DNA of 59,849 nt from an uncultured Erysipelotrichaceae bacterium (GCA_947167125.1 CAMVGT010000008.1:1-59849); one strand, 5' to 3'. Shown: positions 17,039 to 27,444, counted from the first letter of the stretch. The notes: generated by a model from the letters alone, not told the origin. Made by a program: numbers and translations.

Positions 17039-17398
17039 TTAAACCAGTTCAATGAATGCCATCGGAGCAGCATCGCCGCGGCGTGTACCCGTCTTGATAA
17101 CACGTGTGTATCCGCCTTTGCGATCAGCATACTTCGGAGCTACTTCGTCAAACAGTTTCTGCAGCACAGTCTTCTGTGTCTTTTCATCCGTAACATTACG
17201 GAGATAAGCAGCAGCCTGACGGCGTGCAGCCAGATCACCCTTCTTGCCGAGTGTGATCAGTTCATCAACAACAGAACGCATATCTTTTGCCTTAGCTTCT
17301 GTTGTCTCTACCTTACCGTATAAAATAACGGAAGTTGCGAGATTTCTGAGCATCGCTTTACGATGATCAGCGGTTCTTCCAAATTTACGATTCCACAT
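17039..17398 (-). CDS. rplQ: 50S ribosomal protein L17
   Basis: 119 residues, the standard length. It starts [20 protein letters not shown], the conserved L17 opening. It binds 23S rRNA domain III near the polypeptide exit tunnel. It is the last gene of the S10-spc-alpha operon, 14 bases after rpoA, with AGGAGG before the start and the operon terminator just beyond. Confidence 0.97.
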   Translation of the reverse strand: MWNRKFGRTADHRKAMLRNLATSVILYGKVETTEAKAKDMRSVVDELITLGKKGDLAARRQAAAYLRNVTDEKTQKTVLQKLFDEVAPKYADRKGGYTRVIKTGTRRGDAAPMAFIELV

Positions 17399-17412
17399 AA
17401 ACGTTCCTCCTG

Positions 17413-18372
17413 TTAATCAAAGGACTTGAAACCCAGTCCGAGTTCGATGAGCTTGTCCTTTACCTCTTTGAGAGATTTCTTACCGAGGTTACGGACTCTC
17501 ATCATTTCATCCTCGGTCTTCTGTGTAAGTTCTTCTACAGTCTGAATGCCTGCGCGTTTCAGACAGTTATAGGAACGTACGGAGAGATCGAGATCTTCGA
17601 TCATCATCTGCTGTCCCTTATTCTGAGGTTCTGCACCGCCTTCTTTGATAACATCTTCCATGGACATAACTTCATCGTTAATACCGGAGATGATATCAAG
17701 ATGGTCAATCAGAATCTTAGCGCCCAGTGAGAGGGCCTTCTGAGGAGTAATGGATCCGTCTGTCCAGATTTCCATAGTCAGGCTGTCATACTTAACATCT
17801 TCGCCGACACGTGTCGGTTCAACGTTGTAAGCAACCTTTTCAATCGGTGTGAAAATGGAATCTGTGAAGACAGTTCCGATTCCCTGGGAGCTTCCCTGGT
17901 TCTTCTGCTTGTTGATGTCTGAAGAGACATAACCGCGTCCGTTCTTAGCTTTCAGCTCCATTTCAAGGCTGACACCGCTCTCGAGATGAGCGATTTCCAG
18001 ATCCTTGTTCAGGATTTCAACCTGAGCCGGGCAGATAATATCACCGGCTGTAACTGTGCAAGGTCCCTTTGCGGAGATCTGCAGGTTGTAAACTTCATCA
18101 TCCTCGATCTTCATGATCAGCTGCTTGAGCTGAAGAATAATCATCGAGACATCTTCTCTGACACCAGGGATGGATGTGAATTCATGATACACACCATCAA
18201 CCTTGATGGAGAAGACAGCTGCACCGGGAAGGGAGGATAACAGTACTCTGCGGAGCGCGTTACCGATGGTTGTGCCGAAGCCTCTCTCCAGCGGAGAAAG
18301 GACGAACTTTCCGTAGTTATCTGATTCAACGTATTCTTCTACTTTGAACTCGGCGCGTTCAAATTTCTGCAT
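17413..18372 (-). CDS. rpoA: RNA polymerase alpha subunit
   Basis: 319 residues from the ATG at 18372, which has GGAGG 7 bases upstream; an in-frame TTG six bases earlier is not needed. The N-terminal dimerisation domain is recognisable ([20 protein letters not shown]) and so is the C-terminal DNA- and activator-binding domain ([20 protein letters not shown] and [16 protein letters not shown]). It lies between rpsK and rplQ, the usual alpha-operon position. Confidence 0.98.
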   Translation of the reverse strand: MQKFERAEFKVEEYVESDNYGKFVLSPLERGFGTTIGNALRRVLLSSLPGAAVFSIKVDGVYHEFTSIPGVREDVSMIILQLKQLIMKIEDDEVYNLQISAKGPCTVTAGDIICPAQVEILNKDLEIAHLESGVSLEMELKAKNGRGYVSSDINKQKNQGSSQGIGTVFTDSIFTPIEKVAYNVEPTRVGEDVKYDSLTMEIWTDGSITPQKALSLGAKILIDHLDIISGINDEVMSMEDVIKEGGAEPQNKGQQMMIEDLDLSVRSYNCLKRAGIQTVEELTQKTEDEMMRVRNLGKKSLKEVKDKLIELGLGFKSFD

Positions 18373-18396
18373 TAACAATCCTCCTTTTCTTAAATA

Positions 18397-18798
18397 TTAA
18401 CCACGAGGCCTCTTAGGCGGACGGCATCCGTTATGAGGAATCGGAGTTACATCGTTAATTGCTGTGATCTCAAGACCAGCAGTCTGAAGAGCACGAACAG
18501 CAGCTTCACGACCAGCACCGGGACCCTTGACGTTGACTTCAACAGTCTTCATACCCTGCTGGATCGCAGCCTTCGCAGCAGCTTCAGCTGTCAGCTGAGC
18601 AACATACGGTGTAGACTTACGGGAACCTCTGTATCCGAGAGCACCTGCGGAGCTCCAGGAAATAGCGTTTCCTGCTTCGTCAGCGATTGTGACGATTGTG
18701 TTGTTAAATGTGGAATGAATATGAGCAACACCTCTTGCTATATTCTTACGTACCTTCTTCTTACGGACGGCACCCTTTCTCTGCTTGTTAGCTGCCAT
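18397..18798 (-). CDS. rpsK: 30S ribosomal protein S11
   Basis: 133 residues. The C-terminus with [18 protein letters not shown] and the [16 protein letters not shown] core are diagnostic. It lies in the platform of the small subunit near the mRNA exit. Start with GGAGG upstream, 12 bases after rpsM. Confidence 0.98.
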   Translation of the reverse strand: MAANKQRKGAVRKKKVRKNIARGVAHIHSTFNNTIVTIADEAGNAISWSSAGALGYRGSRKSTPYVAQLTAEAAAKAAIQQGMKTVEVNVKGPGAGREAAVRALQTAGLEITAINDVTPIPHNGCRPPKRPRG

Positions 18799-18810
18799 TA
18801 TGACCTCCTA

Positions 18811-19176
18811 TTACTTCTTCTTGTTCGCGACAGTACGACGCGGACCTTTTCTTGTACGGGCATTTGTGCGTGTACGCTGACCGCGGACAGGCAGACCCCT
18901 TCTGTGACGCAGACCGCGATAGCTTCCGATTTCCATCAGACGCTTGATGTCAAGAGCTCTATCACGGCGGAGGTCACCCTCAGTCTTAATAGCATCGATC
19001 TGGTTACGGATGGCTGTTTCCTGCTCATCTGTCAGATCTTTAGCGCGGATTGTTTCATCGATACCGCAAGCAGCGAGAATCTTCTTAGCTGTTGTCGGGC
19101 CGATACCATAGATGTATGTGAGTGATGTTCCGATCTGCTTGTTACGCGGAATATCAACACCGGCAAAACGTGGCAT
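18811..19176 (-). CDS. rpsM: 30S ribosomal protein S13
   Basis: 121 residues, starting [20 protein letters not shown] and ending in the basic [19 protein letters not shown] tail that contacts tRNA in the P site. AGGAGAAAA precedes the start. It follows rpmJ by 21 bases. Confidence 0.98.
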   Translation of the reverse strand: MPRFAGVDIPRNKQIGTSLTYIYGIGPTTAKKILAACGIDETIRAKDLTDEQETAIRNQIDAIKTEGDLRRDRALDIKRLMEIGSYRGLRHRRGLPVRGQRTRTNARTRKGPRRTVANKKK

Positions 19177-19197
19177 AACTTTTTTCTCCTCCTAAAA

Positions 19198-19311
19198 TTA
19201 ACCCTGTCTCTGCTTATGCTTCGGGTTTTCGCAGATTACCATTACAACGCCTCTGCGCTTAATGACTCTGCACTTGTCACAAATCGGTTTTACAGACGGT
19301 CTTACTTTCAT
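19198..19311 (-). CDS. rpmJ: 50S ribosomal protein L36
   Basis: 37 residues from the ATG at 19311, which has AGGAGGCG upstream. It is the zinc-binding form, with Cys and His in CDKC, ICENPKH. The open frame continues upstream in phase into an infA-like segment, but that part has no conserved start, so the short gene is right. Confidence 0.95.
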   Translation of the reverse strand: MKVRPSVKPICDKCRVIKRRGVVMVICENPKHKQRQG

Positions 19312-19621
19312 GTTTTTCGCCTCCTGGACAAACGTGTCTGACCTGCATTTCTGCAGGTTTTTACCCACGTATTCATTTAGGAAGAAATTTCCGGTTTCGT
19401 CTTCCGGTAAAATGCGGATGGTATGCATCCGGATTTTACCAGCAACGTGGGTGACGGTCACCGTAATGCTGAAATATCTTCCTGTTTAACGCACGTAAAG
19501 CAGAGTCTCCTCTGCGCTTTAGTCATTCTGTATGACGATTTGATTTTACGCGTGCGCTATACATTTTACGTGAATCAGGAAAGGGATGCAAGACCCCTTT
19601 CCTGTAAATTCACCAAAATGT
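19312..19621 (-). other. Structured 310-base interval between adk and rpmJ
   Basis: No intact gene. Besides the infA remnant it holds hairpins in the operon mRNA: a 9-bp stem at 19577-19603 just after adk (AGGAAAGGG/CCCTTTCCT), a GCAGAG/CTCTGC stem with GAGA loop near 19500-19516, and a 7-bp stem with GAAA loop just before rpmJ (ACCTGCA/TGCAGGT). None has a T-run, so they are more likely processing, stability or control structures than terminators. Confidence 0.5.
19396..19461 (-). pseudogene. infA: infA remnant (translation initiation factor IF-1)
   Basis: The minus-strand frame contains [17 protein letters not shown], which matches the central IF-1 strand of Bacillus (HVSGKIRMHFIRILPGD) at 14 of 17 positions by eye. 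Nothing recognisable of the IF-1 N-terminus is found in any frame upstream, and the C-terminal part (SPYDLTRGRITYR in other IF-1s) is missing. A stop lies 9 codons upstream. Position between adk and rpmJ is exactly where infA normally is. A functional copy should exist elsewhere, since IF-1 is usually essential. Confidence 0.7.
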
Positions 19622-20266
19622 TTACTTTTCCAGCGCTGCTTTGACCTCAGCGAAGACTGCTTCCTTCGCCTGGCCGGCATTGATATGTGCTACAACACCC
19701 AGAGGTTCGAAGAAATCAATGACAGGCTTTGTGCTCTTTTCATATTCATCCATTCTGACCTTGAGCTGTTCCACAGTATCGTCCTTGCGCTGTGTCAGTT
19801 CTGCTCCGCACTCGTCACAGATACCTTCTGTTTTCGGTGCGTGATTTCTGATATGGTAAATCGCTCCGCATTTCGGGCAGATTCTTCTGCCGGTAATACG
19901 GTCAACCAGCTGATCGAAATCAACTTCAAGTGCGATAACACTTTCGACCGGTTTGTTAATCTTTTCAGCGATCTTCTTGAATTCTTCTGCCTGCACAAGT
20001 GTGCGGGGGAATCCATCAAGCAGATAGCCTTTCTGGCAGTCAGGCTGCTGGAGCCTGTCTTCCACCATTGCGTTGATGACATCATCCGGAACCAGTTTTC
20101 CTGCTTCCATGTACGTTTTTGCCATCTTGCCGAGCTCAGTGTTGTTCCGTACATTTTCACGAAGCATATCGCCTGTGGAAATATGCGGGATGTCGTACTC
20201 TTTGAGGATCAGGTCACTCATTGTTCCTTTGCCTGCTCCTGCGGGACCCATAATCAGGATATTCAT
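19622..20266 (-). CDS. adk: Adenylate kinase
   Basis: 214 residues. The P-loop is GPAGAGKGTMSDL, the AMP-binding part includes HISTGDMLR, and the lid has four zinc-binding Cys (CPKC and CDEC), as in other Gram-positive enzymes. It interconverts ATP plus AMP and two ADP in the cytoplasm. Cotranscribed after secY with a 16-base gap. map, usually next, is absent. Confidence 0.98.
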   Translation of the reverse strand: MNILIMGPAGAGKGTMSDLILKEYDIPHISTGDMLRENVRNNTELGKMAKTYMEAGKLVPDDVINAMVEDRLQQPDCQKGYLLDGFPRTLVQAEEFKKIAEKINKPVESVIALEVDFDQLVDRITGRRICPKCGAIYHIRNHAPKTEGICDECGAELTQRKDDTVEQLKVRMDEYEKSTKPVIDFFEPLGVVAHINAGQAKEAVFAEVKAALEK

Positions 20267-20282
20267 CTTTCCGTTCCTCCGT

Positions 20283-21566
20283 TTAGTTTAGGAAGCCCTT
20301 GTACTGCTTTGCAGTCAGCTGACCTTTCAGCTGTGCATATGTTTCCATAGCAACACCGACAACGATAATGATACCGGTTCCGCCGATTGCAGTAGATGCG
20401 GGCAGTGATGTGAACATTGGCAGCAGGTACGGAATGATTGCGACAATCATCAGTGCGAATGCGCCAAGAACGGTGATACGGTTAAGTACTTTGCGCAGAT
20501 AAGTTCTTGTTTCCGTGCCCGGACGGATGCCCGGAATATAAGCGCCGGATTTACCAAGATTTTCTGCGATCTTGTCCGGATCTACCTGGAGATCCGTGTA
20601 GAAGAATGTAAACAGAACTGTGAGAACAGCATAGATTGTCAGTCCTGTCCAGCTGGTGAAAGAGAGAAAGCTCGACAGTTTGTTGTACAGGTCAGTATTG
20701 AAGAAACTGATGACAATCTGCGGTGCTGTCATGATCGACTGAGCGAAGATGACAGGAATAACCGATGCGCTGTTGATCTTGAACGGCAGATAAGTGATAT
20801 CTCCTCCGCCGCGAAGATTGGAACTGTTTGTGTACTGAATCGGGATCTTGCGTACCGCTGTCTCCATTATGATAACAAAAATAACGATTGCAAGATAGAG
20901 CAGGCAGTACAGAATGAACTGCAGAATACCATTAAACAGTTCAGACTGGGATGTGCCTCCCGCCAGAATGTTGTAAACCTGTACGAACGATGCAGGCATA
21001 TTGGAAACGATACCCGCGAAGATAATGATCGAAAGACCGTTTCCGATTCCCTTTGTCGAGATGCGGTCGCCAAGCCAGATCAGGAACATTGTTCCTGCAG
21101 TCATGACAGTCGCTGTGTACAGGTAGCCTGATAAGCTCGGATTCTCAAGAATTCCGTACTGCTTATCAAACCCGTATACCAGGGAGTAAGCCTGTACGAA
21201 TGACAGGACAACTCCCAGATAACGTGTGATTTTATCCATCTGCATTCTGCCGCTCTGTCCGGATTTAGCCATTTCGGTAAGAGCCGGAATGACATCCATA
21301 CTTAACAGCTGAATGATGATGCTTGCAGTAATATACGGAGATACACCCATCGCGAAGACGGACAGTCTTTCCAGAGCGCCGCCTCCGATCATGTTCATGA
21401 TACTGAGGATGGAGTTATCCGCAATCTGCGTTCCCAGAGCTGTGGCGTCAACGCCCGGCACCGGGATAGCGGAACCAACGCGATAGATCAGCAGCATGCA
21501 CAGAGTAAAGAGGATACGGTTGCGTGTTTCTTTATTCTTGAACAGGCTTGCGAACGTACGCAGCAT
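20283..21566 (-). CDS. secY: Protein translocase subunit SecY
   Basis: 427 residues from MLRTFASLF at 21566, chosen because a longer start would overlap rplO by 35 bases and AGAGGT lies before this ATG. Ten membrane helices are expected; conserved segments include VGSAIPVPGVD, the plug-region GGGALERLSVFAMG and the cytoplasmic PFILRRI-type loop region near EVQTYLRKVLNRI. It forms the SecYEG channel. Position between rplO and adk is normal. Confidence 0.96.
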   Translation of the reverse strand: MLRTFASLFKNKETRNRILFTLCMLLIYRVGSAIPVPGVDATALGTQIADNSILSIMNMIGGGALERLSVFAMGVSPYITASIIIQLLSMDVIPALTEMAKSGQSGRMQMDKITRYLGVVLSFVQAYSLVYGFDKQYGILENPSLSGYLYTATVMTAGTMFLIWLGDRISTKGIGNGLSIIIFAGIVSNMPASFVQVYNILAGGTSQSELFNGILQFILYCLLYLAIVIFVIIMETAVRKIPIQYTNSSNLRGGGDITYLPFKINSASVIPVIFAQSIMTAPQIVISFFNTDLYNKLSSFLSFTSWTGLTIYAVLTVLFTFFYTDLQVDPDKIAENLGKSGAYIPGIRPGTETRTYLRKVLNRITVLGAFALMIVAIIPYLLPMFTSLPASTAIGGTGIIIVVGVAMETYAQLKGQLTAKQYKGFLN

Positions 21567-21567
21567 T

Positions 21568-22008
21568 TCAGAGTACCTCTGCTTTTCCGCCTGCCTCTTC
21601 AATTGCCTTGAGAGCTGTCTTGGAGAACTTTTCAGCCTTCACAGTGAGCTTTTTCTCAAGCTTGCCGCTGCCGAGGACTTTCACTCCGTCAAGGTGCTTT
21701 TTGATAAGGCCTGCTTCTTTGAGTACTGCGTAGTCAATTTCCGCACCGTCTTCGAATCTGTTCAGATCTTCAACGTTAACAATTGCATATTCCTTACGTG
21801 TGAAGTTTGTGAATCCACGTTTAGGCATTCTCTTGAAGAACGGTGTCTGACCGCCTTCAAATCCAATCGCGACACCGCCGCCGCTTCTGGAGTTCTGACC
21901 CTTCTGGCCCTTACCGGAAGTCTTTCCGTTTCCGGAGCCCTGGCCGCGTCCGATTCTCTTTGATCCGAAACGCGCGCCATCAGTCGGCTTCATTTCATTG
22001 AGTTTCAT
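21568..22008 (-). CDS. rplO: 50S ribosomal protein L15
   Basis: 146 residues, with the Gly-rich N-terminus [19 protein letters not shown] typical of L15 and the [15 protein letters not shown] motif. Directly follows rpsE by 12 bases; rpmD, which usually lies between, is absent here. Confidence 0.97.
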   Translation of the reverse strand: MKLNEMKPTDGARFGSKRIGRGQGSGNGKTSGKGQKGQNSRSGGGVAIGFEGGQTPFFKRMPKRGFTNFTRKEYAIVNVEDLNRFEDGAEIDYAVLKEAGLIKKHLDGVKVLGSGKLEKKLTVKAEKFSKTALKAIEEAGGKAEVL

Positions 22009-22020
22009 TGAACAGCCTCC

Positions 22021-22539
22021 TTATCTTACTTCAGCGACTTTCATATCGCGGATCTTAGCAACCTCTTCGACTGTGCTCATCTGCTTCAGTGCGTCGAGTG
22101 TTGCATAGACAACATTGACCGGTGTACGGCTGCCGATGATCTTTGTCAGAACATCTGCAACGCCTGCGAGTTCCAGAATGGAACGGACAGCGCCGCCGGC
22201 CTTAACTCCGGTACCGGGAGCAGCGGGAGCCAGGAATACTGAGCTTGCGCCGTGCTTGCCGATTGCGGAGTGCGGTACAGTGCGGTTGTCATCAACCAGC
22301 TTAACTGTGAATACGCTCTTTGTAGCTGCTTCTGTAGCCTTCTTGATTGCGTCGGGAACTTCTGCCGCTTTGCCCATGCCGAATCCGACACGGCCCTTCT
22401 TATCGCCTACAACAACGAGTGCTGCGAAACGCATTCTGCGTCCGCCCTTTACGGTTTTGGAAACACGGTTGATGGAGACTACTACGTCTTCGAACTCTTT
22501 CGGTTCACGCCTTCTCATAGGTCTGCGTTCATTTGGCAT
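22021..22539 (-). CDS. rpsE: 30S ribosomal protein S5
   Basis: 172 residues, with the double-stranded-RNA-binding-like N-terminal domain ([20 protein letters not shown]) and the [17 protein letters not shown] segment. It contributes to mRNA entry and decoding accuracy. It has AAGGGAG before the start and follows rplR. Confidence 0.98.
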   Translation of the reverse strand: MPNERRPMRRREPKEFEDVVVSINRVSKTVKGGRRMRFAALVVVGDKKGRVGFGMGKAAEVPDAIKKATEAATKSVFTVKLVDDNRTVPHSAIGKHGASSVFLAPAAPGTGVKAGGAVRSILELAGVADVLTKIIGSRTPVNVVYATLDALKQMSTVEEVAKIRDMKVAEVR

Positions 22540-22557
22540 TTTAGTGATCTCCCTTCC

Positions 22558-22914
22558 TTAGAACTTCAGTCCGCCTTCTCTTGCGCCGTCCGCAAGAGCC
22601 TGGACTCTTCCGTGATATACATAACCGCCGCGGTCAAAGCGAACAGATGTGATACCCTTTTCTGCGCACTTCTTGGCAACAGCTTCGCCTACTGCCTTGG
22701 CAGCTTCGATGTTTCCGCCGTTTTCCAGCTTCAGTTCGAGGGAGCTCGCGGAGCAGATTGTTGTTCCGGTTGTGTCATCAATGACCTGAGCGTAGATATT
22801 CGCGTTGGAACGGAATACGTTCAGTCTGGGGCAGTCGGGAGTGCCGTTGACGACTTTGCGTACACGCTTGTGACGGCGAATACGTTCTTCATTCTTTTTA
22901 GTATTCTTCAGCAT
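22558..22914 (-). CDS. rplR: 50S ribosomal protein L18
   Basis: 118 residues, binds 5S rRNA. Basic N-terminus ([12 protein letters not shown]) and [19 protein letters not shown] core are diagnostic, and the end GGLKF is common. Cotranscribed between rplF and rpsE. Confidence 0.98.
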   Translation of the reverse strand: MLKNTKKNEERIRRHKRVRKVVNGTPDCPRLNVFRSNANIYAQVIDDTTGTTICSASSLELKLENGGNIEAAKAVGEAVAKKCAEKGITSVRFDRGGYVYHGRVQALADGAREGGLKF

Positions 22915-22932
22915 TTTTCTCTCTCCTTCCCA

Positions 22933-23481
22933 TTACTTCTTGGACGCTGCAGTCTTACCTTCCTTGCGGCGTACGTGTTCGTCATCATAACGGATACCCT
23001 TTCCGCCATAAGGTTCAGGCTTCTTCGCAGCTCTTACTACAGCAGCGAACTGACCGACAATCTGCTTGTCGATGCCGCTTACCTTGATTGTTGTGTTGTC
23101 AGGTACTTCAACCTTGACATCAGACGGAACTGTGAACTCTACCGGATGAGAGAAGCCGAGGTTGAGAGTCAGCTTGTTTCCGGAAAGAGCGGCACGGTAA
23201 CCGATACCGACAATCTTCAGAGTCTTCATGAATTCCTTGTCGCAGCCATGGATCATGGATGCGAGCAGAGCTCTTGTTGTGCCGTGGAGCTGCTTTGTAT
23301 GCTTCTCCTCGTTGGGACGCTTAACGGTCAGAATACCGTTTTCGACTGCAATGTCCATAAGCGGGGAGAATTTCTTCGTGAGAGTTCCCTTAGGACCCTT
23401 AACAGTCACCTCATTGCCTTCAGCGATTGTAACTTCAACGCCTTCAGGAATGGTAATCGCTTTATTACCGATACGTGACAT
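22933..23481 (-). CDS. rplF: 50S ribosomal protein L6
   Basis: 182 residues, two repeated L6 domains, starting MSRIGNKAITIPEGVEV and with the conserved C-terminal PEPYGGKGIRYDDEHVRRKE. It lies near the sarcin-ricin loop. Follows rpsH by 14 bases. Confidence 0.98.
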   Translation of the reverse strand: MSRIGNKAITIPEGVEVTIAEGNEVTVKGPKGTLTKKFSPLMDIAVENGILTVKRPNEEKHTKQLHGTTRALLASMIHGCDKEFMKTLKIVGIGYRAALSGNKLTLNLGFSHPVEFTVPSDVKVEVPDNTTIKVSGIDKQIVGQFAAVVRAAKKPEPYGGKGIRYDDEHVRRKEGKTAASKK

Positions 23482-23495
23482 TCGTTTTTCCTTTC

Positions 23496-23894
23496 TTACC
23501 AGACGTAAGCGATGACTTCACCGCCGACGTGCTTCTTTCTAGCTTCTTTGTCTGTCATCATTCCTTCAGATGTGGAGATGATGGCAATTCCGAGTCCGTT
23601 CAGAACTCTGGGGAGTTCCTCGCCCTTAGCGTAGATACGCAGACCGGGCTTGGAGATTCTCTTGATACCGCGGACGACTTTTTCGCCGTTTGTATACTTC
23701 AGTGTGACAACAAGCTTCTTTTCGATGCCATCGCCAACTGTTGCATAATTTTCGATGTAGCCTTCCTTCTTGAGGATCTTGGCGATTTCAGCCTTGACCT
23801 TGGAATAAGGTGCAACATCTACTGTTGTCATCTTTGCCTGATAGCCGTTTCTGATTCTGGTAAGCATATCAGCAATAGGATCTGTCATATTCAT
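23496..23894 (-). CDS. rpsH: 30S ribosomal protein S8
   Basis: 132 residues with [17 protein letters not shown] at the start and [20 protein letters not shown] at the end. It binds helix 21 of 16S rRNA and in other bacteria represses its operon. AGGAGG lies 9 bases before the start. Confidence 0.98.
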   Translation of the reverse strand: MNMTDPIADMLTRIRNGYQAKMTTVDVAPYSKVKAEIAKILKKEGYIENYATVGDGIEKKLVVTLKYTNGEKVVRGIKRISKPGLRIYAKGEELPRVLNGLGIAIISTSEGMMTDKEARKKHVGGEVIAYVW

Positions 23895-23908
23895 TGTTAC
23901 TTACCTCC

Positions 23909-24094
23909 TTACCAGCTGGCCTTCTTGACTCCCGGGATCTGGCCCTTGTAAGCCAGTTCTCTGAAGCAGATACGGCAGACTTTGTACTTTCTTAAGACGG
24001 AATGCGGACGTCCGCATCTTTCACAGCGTGTGTATTCACGTGTGCTGAATTTTGCAGGACGAGACTGCTTAACTTTTAAACTTGTTTTTGCCAT
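23909..24094 (-). CDS. rpsN: 30S ribosomal protein S14, zinc-binding type
   Basis: 61 residues, the short zinc-ribbon form with CERC and CRIC pairs. This type is typical of Gram-positive ribosomal operons. It lies between rplE and rpsH as usual. Confidence 0.98.
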   Translation of the reverse strand: MAKTSLKVKQSRPAKFSTREYTRCERCGRPHSVLRKYKVCRICFRELAYKGQIPGVKKASW

Positions 24095-24109
24095 GTTCAG
24101 TACTCCTCC

Positions 24110-24649
24110 TTACTTAGCAAACGGCATGCCGAGCTGCTTCAGCAGTGAGAATGCCTCGTTGTTTGTCTTAGCGGTTGTAACGATGACGATATCCATACCG
24201 CGGGTCTTGTTGACCTTATCGAAGTTGATTTCCGGGAAGATGAGCTGTTCTCTGACGCCGAGTGTGTAGTTGCCTCTGCCGTCGAACGCTGTAGCGCTGA
24301 CGCCTCTGAAGTCACGTACACGCGGCAGTGAGATGTTCATCAGCTTATCCAGGAATTCATACATACGGTCGCCTCTGAGAGTGACCTTGCAGCCGATTGA
24401 CATACCTTCACGGAGCTTGAAGTTCGCGATAGACTTCTTAGCTTTTGTGATAACCGGCTTCTGACCGGCGATCTGTGTCAGTTCTTCAACTGCTTCTTCA
24501 AGAGCCTTCGGGTTGGCGATTGCATCGCCGACGCCCATGTTGATGACGATCTTGACGAGCTTCGGTGCTTCCATCGGGCTCGTATAGCTGAATTCCTTCA
24601 TCAGGGAAGGCTTAACTGTATTGATATATTTCTCTTCGAGACGTGTCAT
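24110..24649 (-). CDS. rplE: 50S ribosomal protein L5
   Basis: 179 residues, 5S rRNA binding and contact with P-site tRNA. Conserved parts are [11 protein letters not shown] and [18 protein letters not shown]. Its ATG overlaps the TAA of rplX, so translation is probably coupled. Confidence 0.98.
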   Translation of the reverse strand: MTRLEEKYINTVKPSLMKEFSYTSPMEAPKLVKIVINMGVGDAIANPKALEEAVEELTQIAGQKPVITKAKKSIANFKLREGMSIGCKVTLRGDRMYEFLDKLMNISLPRVRDFRGVSATAFDGRGNYTLGVREQLIFPEINFDKVNKTRGMDIVIVTTAKTNNEAFSLLKQLGMPFAK

Positions 24650-24972
24650 TACTTCTTAGCCTCCTTGATTTCCTCACCGGACTTCTTGAAATATCTTGTC
24701 TTGACACCCTTATCGTTGACCTTGACGCCAACACGGCTGGCTGCCTTAGCCTTCTTGTCATACAGCATGACGTTGGAAGCATCGATCGGTGCTTCTCTCT
24801 CAATGATGCCGCCCTCAGGGTTTTCCTGGGAAGGCTTGAGAGTCTTCTTGATCATGTTGACACCTTCAACGATGACCTTGTTTGTCTTAGGGTTGACAGC
24901 CTTTACTTCGCTGACAGTTCCCTTATAGTGTCCGCTGATAACCTTAACTGTATCACCTGTCTTGATTTTCAT
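24649..24972 (-). CDS. rplX: 50S ribosomal protein L24
   Basis: 107 residues with an N-terminal KOW motif ([20 protein letters not shown]). It is an early assembly protein of the large subunit. Follows rplN by 14 bases. Confidence 0.98.
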   Translation of the reverse strand: MKIKTGDTVKVISGHYKGTVSEVKAVNPKTNKVIVEGVNMIKKTLKPSQENPEGGIIEREAPIDASNVMLYDKKAKAASRVGVKVNDKGVKTRYFKKSGEEIKEAKK

Positions 24973-24986
24973 ATCAGACGTCCTCC

Positions 24987-25355
24987 TTATAAGACTTCCG
25001 GTGCAAGGGAGACAATCTTCATGAATCCCTTGTCACGGAGCTCTCTAGCCACCGGACCAAAGATACGTGTTCCGACCGGTGTCAGATCATCCTTAATGAT
25101 AACAGCAGCGTTATCATCAAACTTGATGTAGGAACCGTTCGGACGGCGGATGCCGTAAACGGTACGAGCGACTACGCACTTGACAACCTGGCCTTCCTTA
25201 ACGGAACCGTTCGGGCTGGCCTTCTTGACTGCGCAGACAACGATGTCGCCGATTGTAGCGTTCTTACGCTTGGAACCGCCAAGACATCTGATGACAAGGA
25301 CTTCCTTAGCACCGGTGTTGTCAGCGACATTCAATCTTGTTTCATTCTGAATCAT
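24987..25355 (-). CDS. rplN: 50S ribosomal protein L14
   Basis: 122 residues, the full family length, starting [20 protein letters not shown] and ending [11 protein letters not shown]. It lies at the subunit interface and is the docking site of factors such as RsfS. Confidence 0.98.
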   Translation of the reverse strand: MIQNETRLNVADNTGAKEVLVIRCLGGSKRKNATIGDIVVCAVKKASPNGSVKEGQVVKCVVARTVYGIRRPNGSYIKFDDNAAVIIKDDLTPVGTRIFGPVARELRDKGFMKIVSLAPEVL

Positions 25356-25373
25356 TGCTTTCTCCTCCCGTGC

Positions 25374-25634
25374 TTAAAGAATAACTGCCTTTTCAACAAT
25401 TCTGACAAGACGGAAATGCTTGTCCTTGCTGAGAGGTCTTGTCTCCATAACTTCAACGATGTCACCGATCTTGGCTTCATTGTTTTCGTCATGTGCCTTG
25501 AACTTTGTTGTGAACTTTACCTGCCTTCCATATAAAGGATGGCTCTTCTTGGTGTTGATCGCTACGACGATTGTCTTATCCATCTTGTCGGATACGACTG
25601 TGCCGCGAAGGACCTTACGCTTGTTTCTTTCCAT
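25374..25634 (-). CDS. rpsQ: 30S ribosomal protein S17
   Basis: 86 residues, OB-fold, with [14 protein letters not shown] and the [13 protein letters not shown] signature. Primary 16S rRNA binder. Follows rpmC by 15 bases. Confidence 0.98.
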   Translation of the reverse strand: MERNKRKVLRGTVVSDKMDKTIVVAINTKKSHPLYGRQVKFTTKFKAHDENNEAKIGDIVEVMETRPLSKDKHFRLVRIVEKAVIL

Positions 25635-25649
25635 GTCTCATGCCCTCCT

Positions 25650-25850
25650 TTACTCAGCCTTTGCATTCGCACGTTCAGTGATAACTGTCTTGATGCGTGC
25701 GATTGTCTTCTTGATGTCTCTGATGCGAGCAGGATTCTCGAGATTTCCTGTAGCCTGTGCGAAACGCAGTCCGTACAGTTCTTCCTTCAGGGAAACTACT
25801 TCCTTCTCGAGTTCTTCATTGCTCAGGTCTCTGATTTCCTTCACATTCAT
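25650..25850 (-). CDS. rpmC: 50S ribosomal protein L29
   Basis: 66 residues, two-helix protein at the exit tunnel, where trigger factor and SRP dock nearby. [20 protein letters not shown] is the family signature. The start is 2 bases after the rplP stop. Confidence 0.97.
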   Translation of the reverse strand: MNVKEIRDLSNEELEKEVVSLKEELYGLRFAQATGNLENPARIRDIKKTIARIKTVITERANAKAE

Positions 25851-25852
25851 GA

Positions 25853-26272
25853 TTACTTAGCCTCCTCGCCTTTTTTGACAAAGCGGGTCTTGACGCAGAG
25901 CTTGTTAGCTCCAAGTCTCAGAGCCTCTCTGGCAACGTCTTCCGGAACACCTGCGATTTCGAAGAGAACTCTTCCCTCCTGAACAACCGCTACCCAGTGA
26001 TCGGGAGCACCTTTACCGGAACCCATACGTACTTCCAGCGGCTTCTTGGTTTTAGCAAGCTGCGGGAATACTTTGATCCAGACTTTACCGCTACGGTTCA
26101 TATATCGTGTCATAGCAACACGGGCAGCTTCCAGCTGGTTGCTGCTGACATAAGCACCCTCGTCTGCTACGAGTCCGTATTCACCGAAAGTGACGGAACG
26201 TCCGGCTTTCGCGCGGCCTTCATAGCTGAGACGGTGAGGTCTTCTGTACTTAACTCTGTTAGGCATTAACAT
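25853..26272 (-). CDS. rplP: 50S ribosomal protein L16
   Basis: 139 residues, starting [20 protein letters not shown], with [20 protein letters not shown] typical of L16. It positions A-site tRNA. The start lies 2 bases after rpsC and has AGGAGG 12 bases upstream; ATG at codon 3 is the conventional L16 start in other species. Confidence 0.97.
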   Translation of the reverse strand: MLMPNRVKYRRPHRLSYEGRAKAGRSVTFGEYGLVADEGAYVSSNQLEAARVAMTRYMNRSGKVWIKVFPQLAKTKKPLEVRMGSGKGAPDHWVAVVQEGRVLFEIAGVPEDVAREALRLGANKLCVKTRFVKKGEEAK

Positions 26273-26274
26273 AA

Positions 26275-27075
26275 TTACTCGTTACCTCCTTCAGCAGGTG
26301 CTGCTGCAGGTGCAGCGGGTGCAGCTGCGTCAGCGTTGCGGCGGGCAGGTCTTCTGTCGTTTCTGCCGCGTCTGTTGTTTCTGCGGTCGCCTCTCGGAGC
26401 ACGTGCCGGTGCTTCCGGTTCCTTGACCATCTGTCCAGGGAGAACTTCTCCGCGGCAGATCCAGACTTTAACACCGAGCTTGCCGTATGTTGTCTGAGCT
26501 TCTTCGCATGCATAGTCGATATCGCTTCTCAGTGTATGAAGAGGAACGACACCTCTGGAATAACCTTCGGAACGGGCAATTTCAGCTCCGCCCAGACGGC
26601 CCTTCGCAAGAGTCTTGATACCCTTTGCGCCGGAACGCATGGTCTGCTGAATTGTCTTCTTCTGAGCAATACGGAAGGACTGACGAGCTTCGAGCTGTTC
26701 GCAGATCTTGCGGGCAACCAGACGTGCGTCGAGGTCAGGGTTCGCTACTGCGATGACGTCGATCTTAACGTTCTTGCCGCCTGTCAGCTTGGAGATTTCG
26801 GACTTGAGTGTTTCCATCTTGTCCTTGTCGCCGTCTTTGCCGAGCATTGCGCCGGGTCTTGCACATCTGACGATGAGCTTGACATCCTTCTTGCCTGTAC
26901 GTTCGATTTCGATTCTGGAAATATAAGCGTCCTTGAGCTTCTTTTCCATGAATTCACGGACTTTGATGTCTTCGTTCAGAAGATCACCAAATTCTGCTTT
27001 GTCTGCATACCATCTGGACTCCCAGTCGCGGATGACGCCGACACGCATGCCAATCGGGCTTACTTTCTGTCCCAT
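26275..27075 (-). CDS. rpsC: 30S ribosomal protein S3 with an extended C-terminus
   Basis: 266 residues against about 218 in Bacillus. The KH domain (residues about 40-110) and the S3 C-terminal domain ([13 protein letters not shown]) are intact. The extra roughly 45 residues are Arg/Asn-rich and then Ala/Pro-rich ([12 protein letters not shown], later [16 protein letters not shown]), a low-complexity tail likely to lie on the ribosome surface near the mRNA entry. Extended S3 tails occur in several Firmicutes. Confidence 0.97.
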   Translation of the reverse strand: MGQKVSPIGMRVGVIRDWESRWYADKAEFGDLLNEDIKVREFMEKKLKDAYISRIEIERTGKKDVKLIVRCARPGAMLGKDGDKDKMETLKSEISKLTGGKNVKIDVIAVANPDLDARLVARKICEQLEARQSFRIAQKKTIQQTMRSGAKGIKTLAKGRLGGAEIARSEGYSRGVVPLHTLRSDIDYACEEAQTTYGKLGVKVWICRGEVLPGQMVKEPEAPARAPRGDRRNNRRGRNDRRPARRNADAAAPAAPAAAPAEGGNE

Positions 27076-27093
27076 ATGTCTGATCTTCCTCCC

Positions 27094-27429
27094 TTATTTC
27101 TCATCGGAAACCACTACTGTGATGTGGCTTGTTCTCTTCAGAATCTGTGATGCGCTGCCCTTTGCACGAGGCATGTAACGCTTCAGTGTGATACCTTCAT
27201 CAGCGTAGCAAGCCTTTACATAGAGCTTGTCATATTCGAGCTGGCTGTTGTTTGTCGCATTGGCAGCGGCACTCTTAACAACCTTGTAGACTGCTTTCGC
27301 AGCGTGGTTCGGTGTGAACTGCAGAATAGCCAGCGCTTCATCAACGCTCTTGCCTCTGACGAGGTCGAGAACCAGGCGGACTTTACGCGGAGTGTAACGA
27401 ACCGTCTTTGCTGTTGCTTTTACGTCCAT
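27094..27429 (-). CDS. rplV: 50S ribosomal protein L22
   Basis: 111 residues, with the [20 protein letters not shown] signature. Its long hairpin lines the exit tunnel. The end VVVSDEK is common. Follows rpsS by 15 bases. Confidence 0.98.
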   Translation of the reverse strand: MDVKATAKTVRYTPRKVRLVLDLVRGKSVDEALAILQFTPNHAAKAVYKVVKSAAANATNNSQLEYDKLYVKACYADEGITLKRYMPRAKGSASQILKRTSHITVVVSDEK

Positions 27430-27444
27430 GATACTTCTCCTCTC

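Noticed and set aside
19198-19461. 87-residue extended L36 reading
   Set aside because: Only the last 37 residues are L36 and have a ribosome binding site; the upstream part is the infA fragment.
22252-23478. 408-codon plus-strand frame across rpsE-rplR-rplF
   Set aside because: It crosses three conserved ribosomal protein genes on the other strand.
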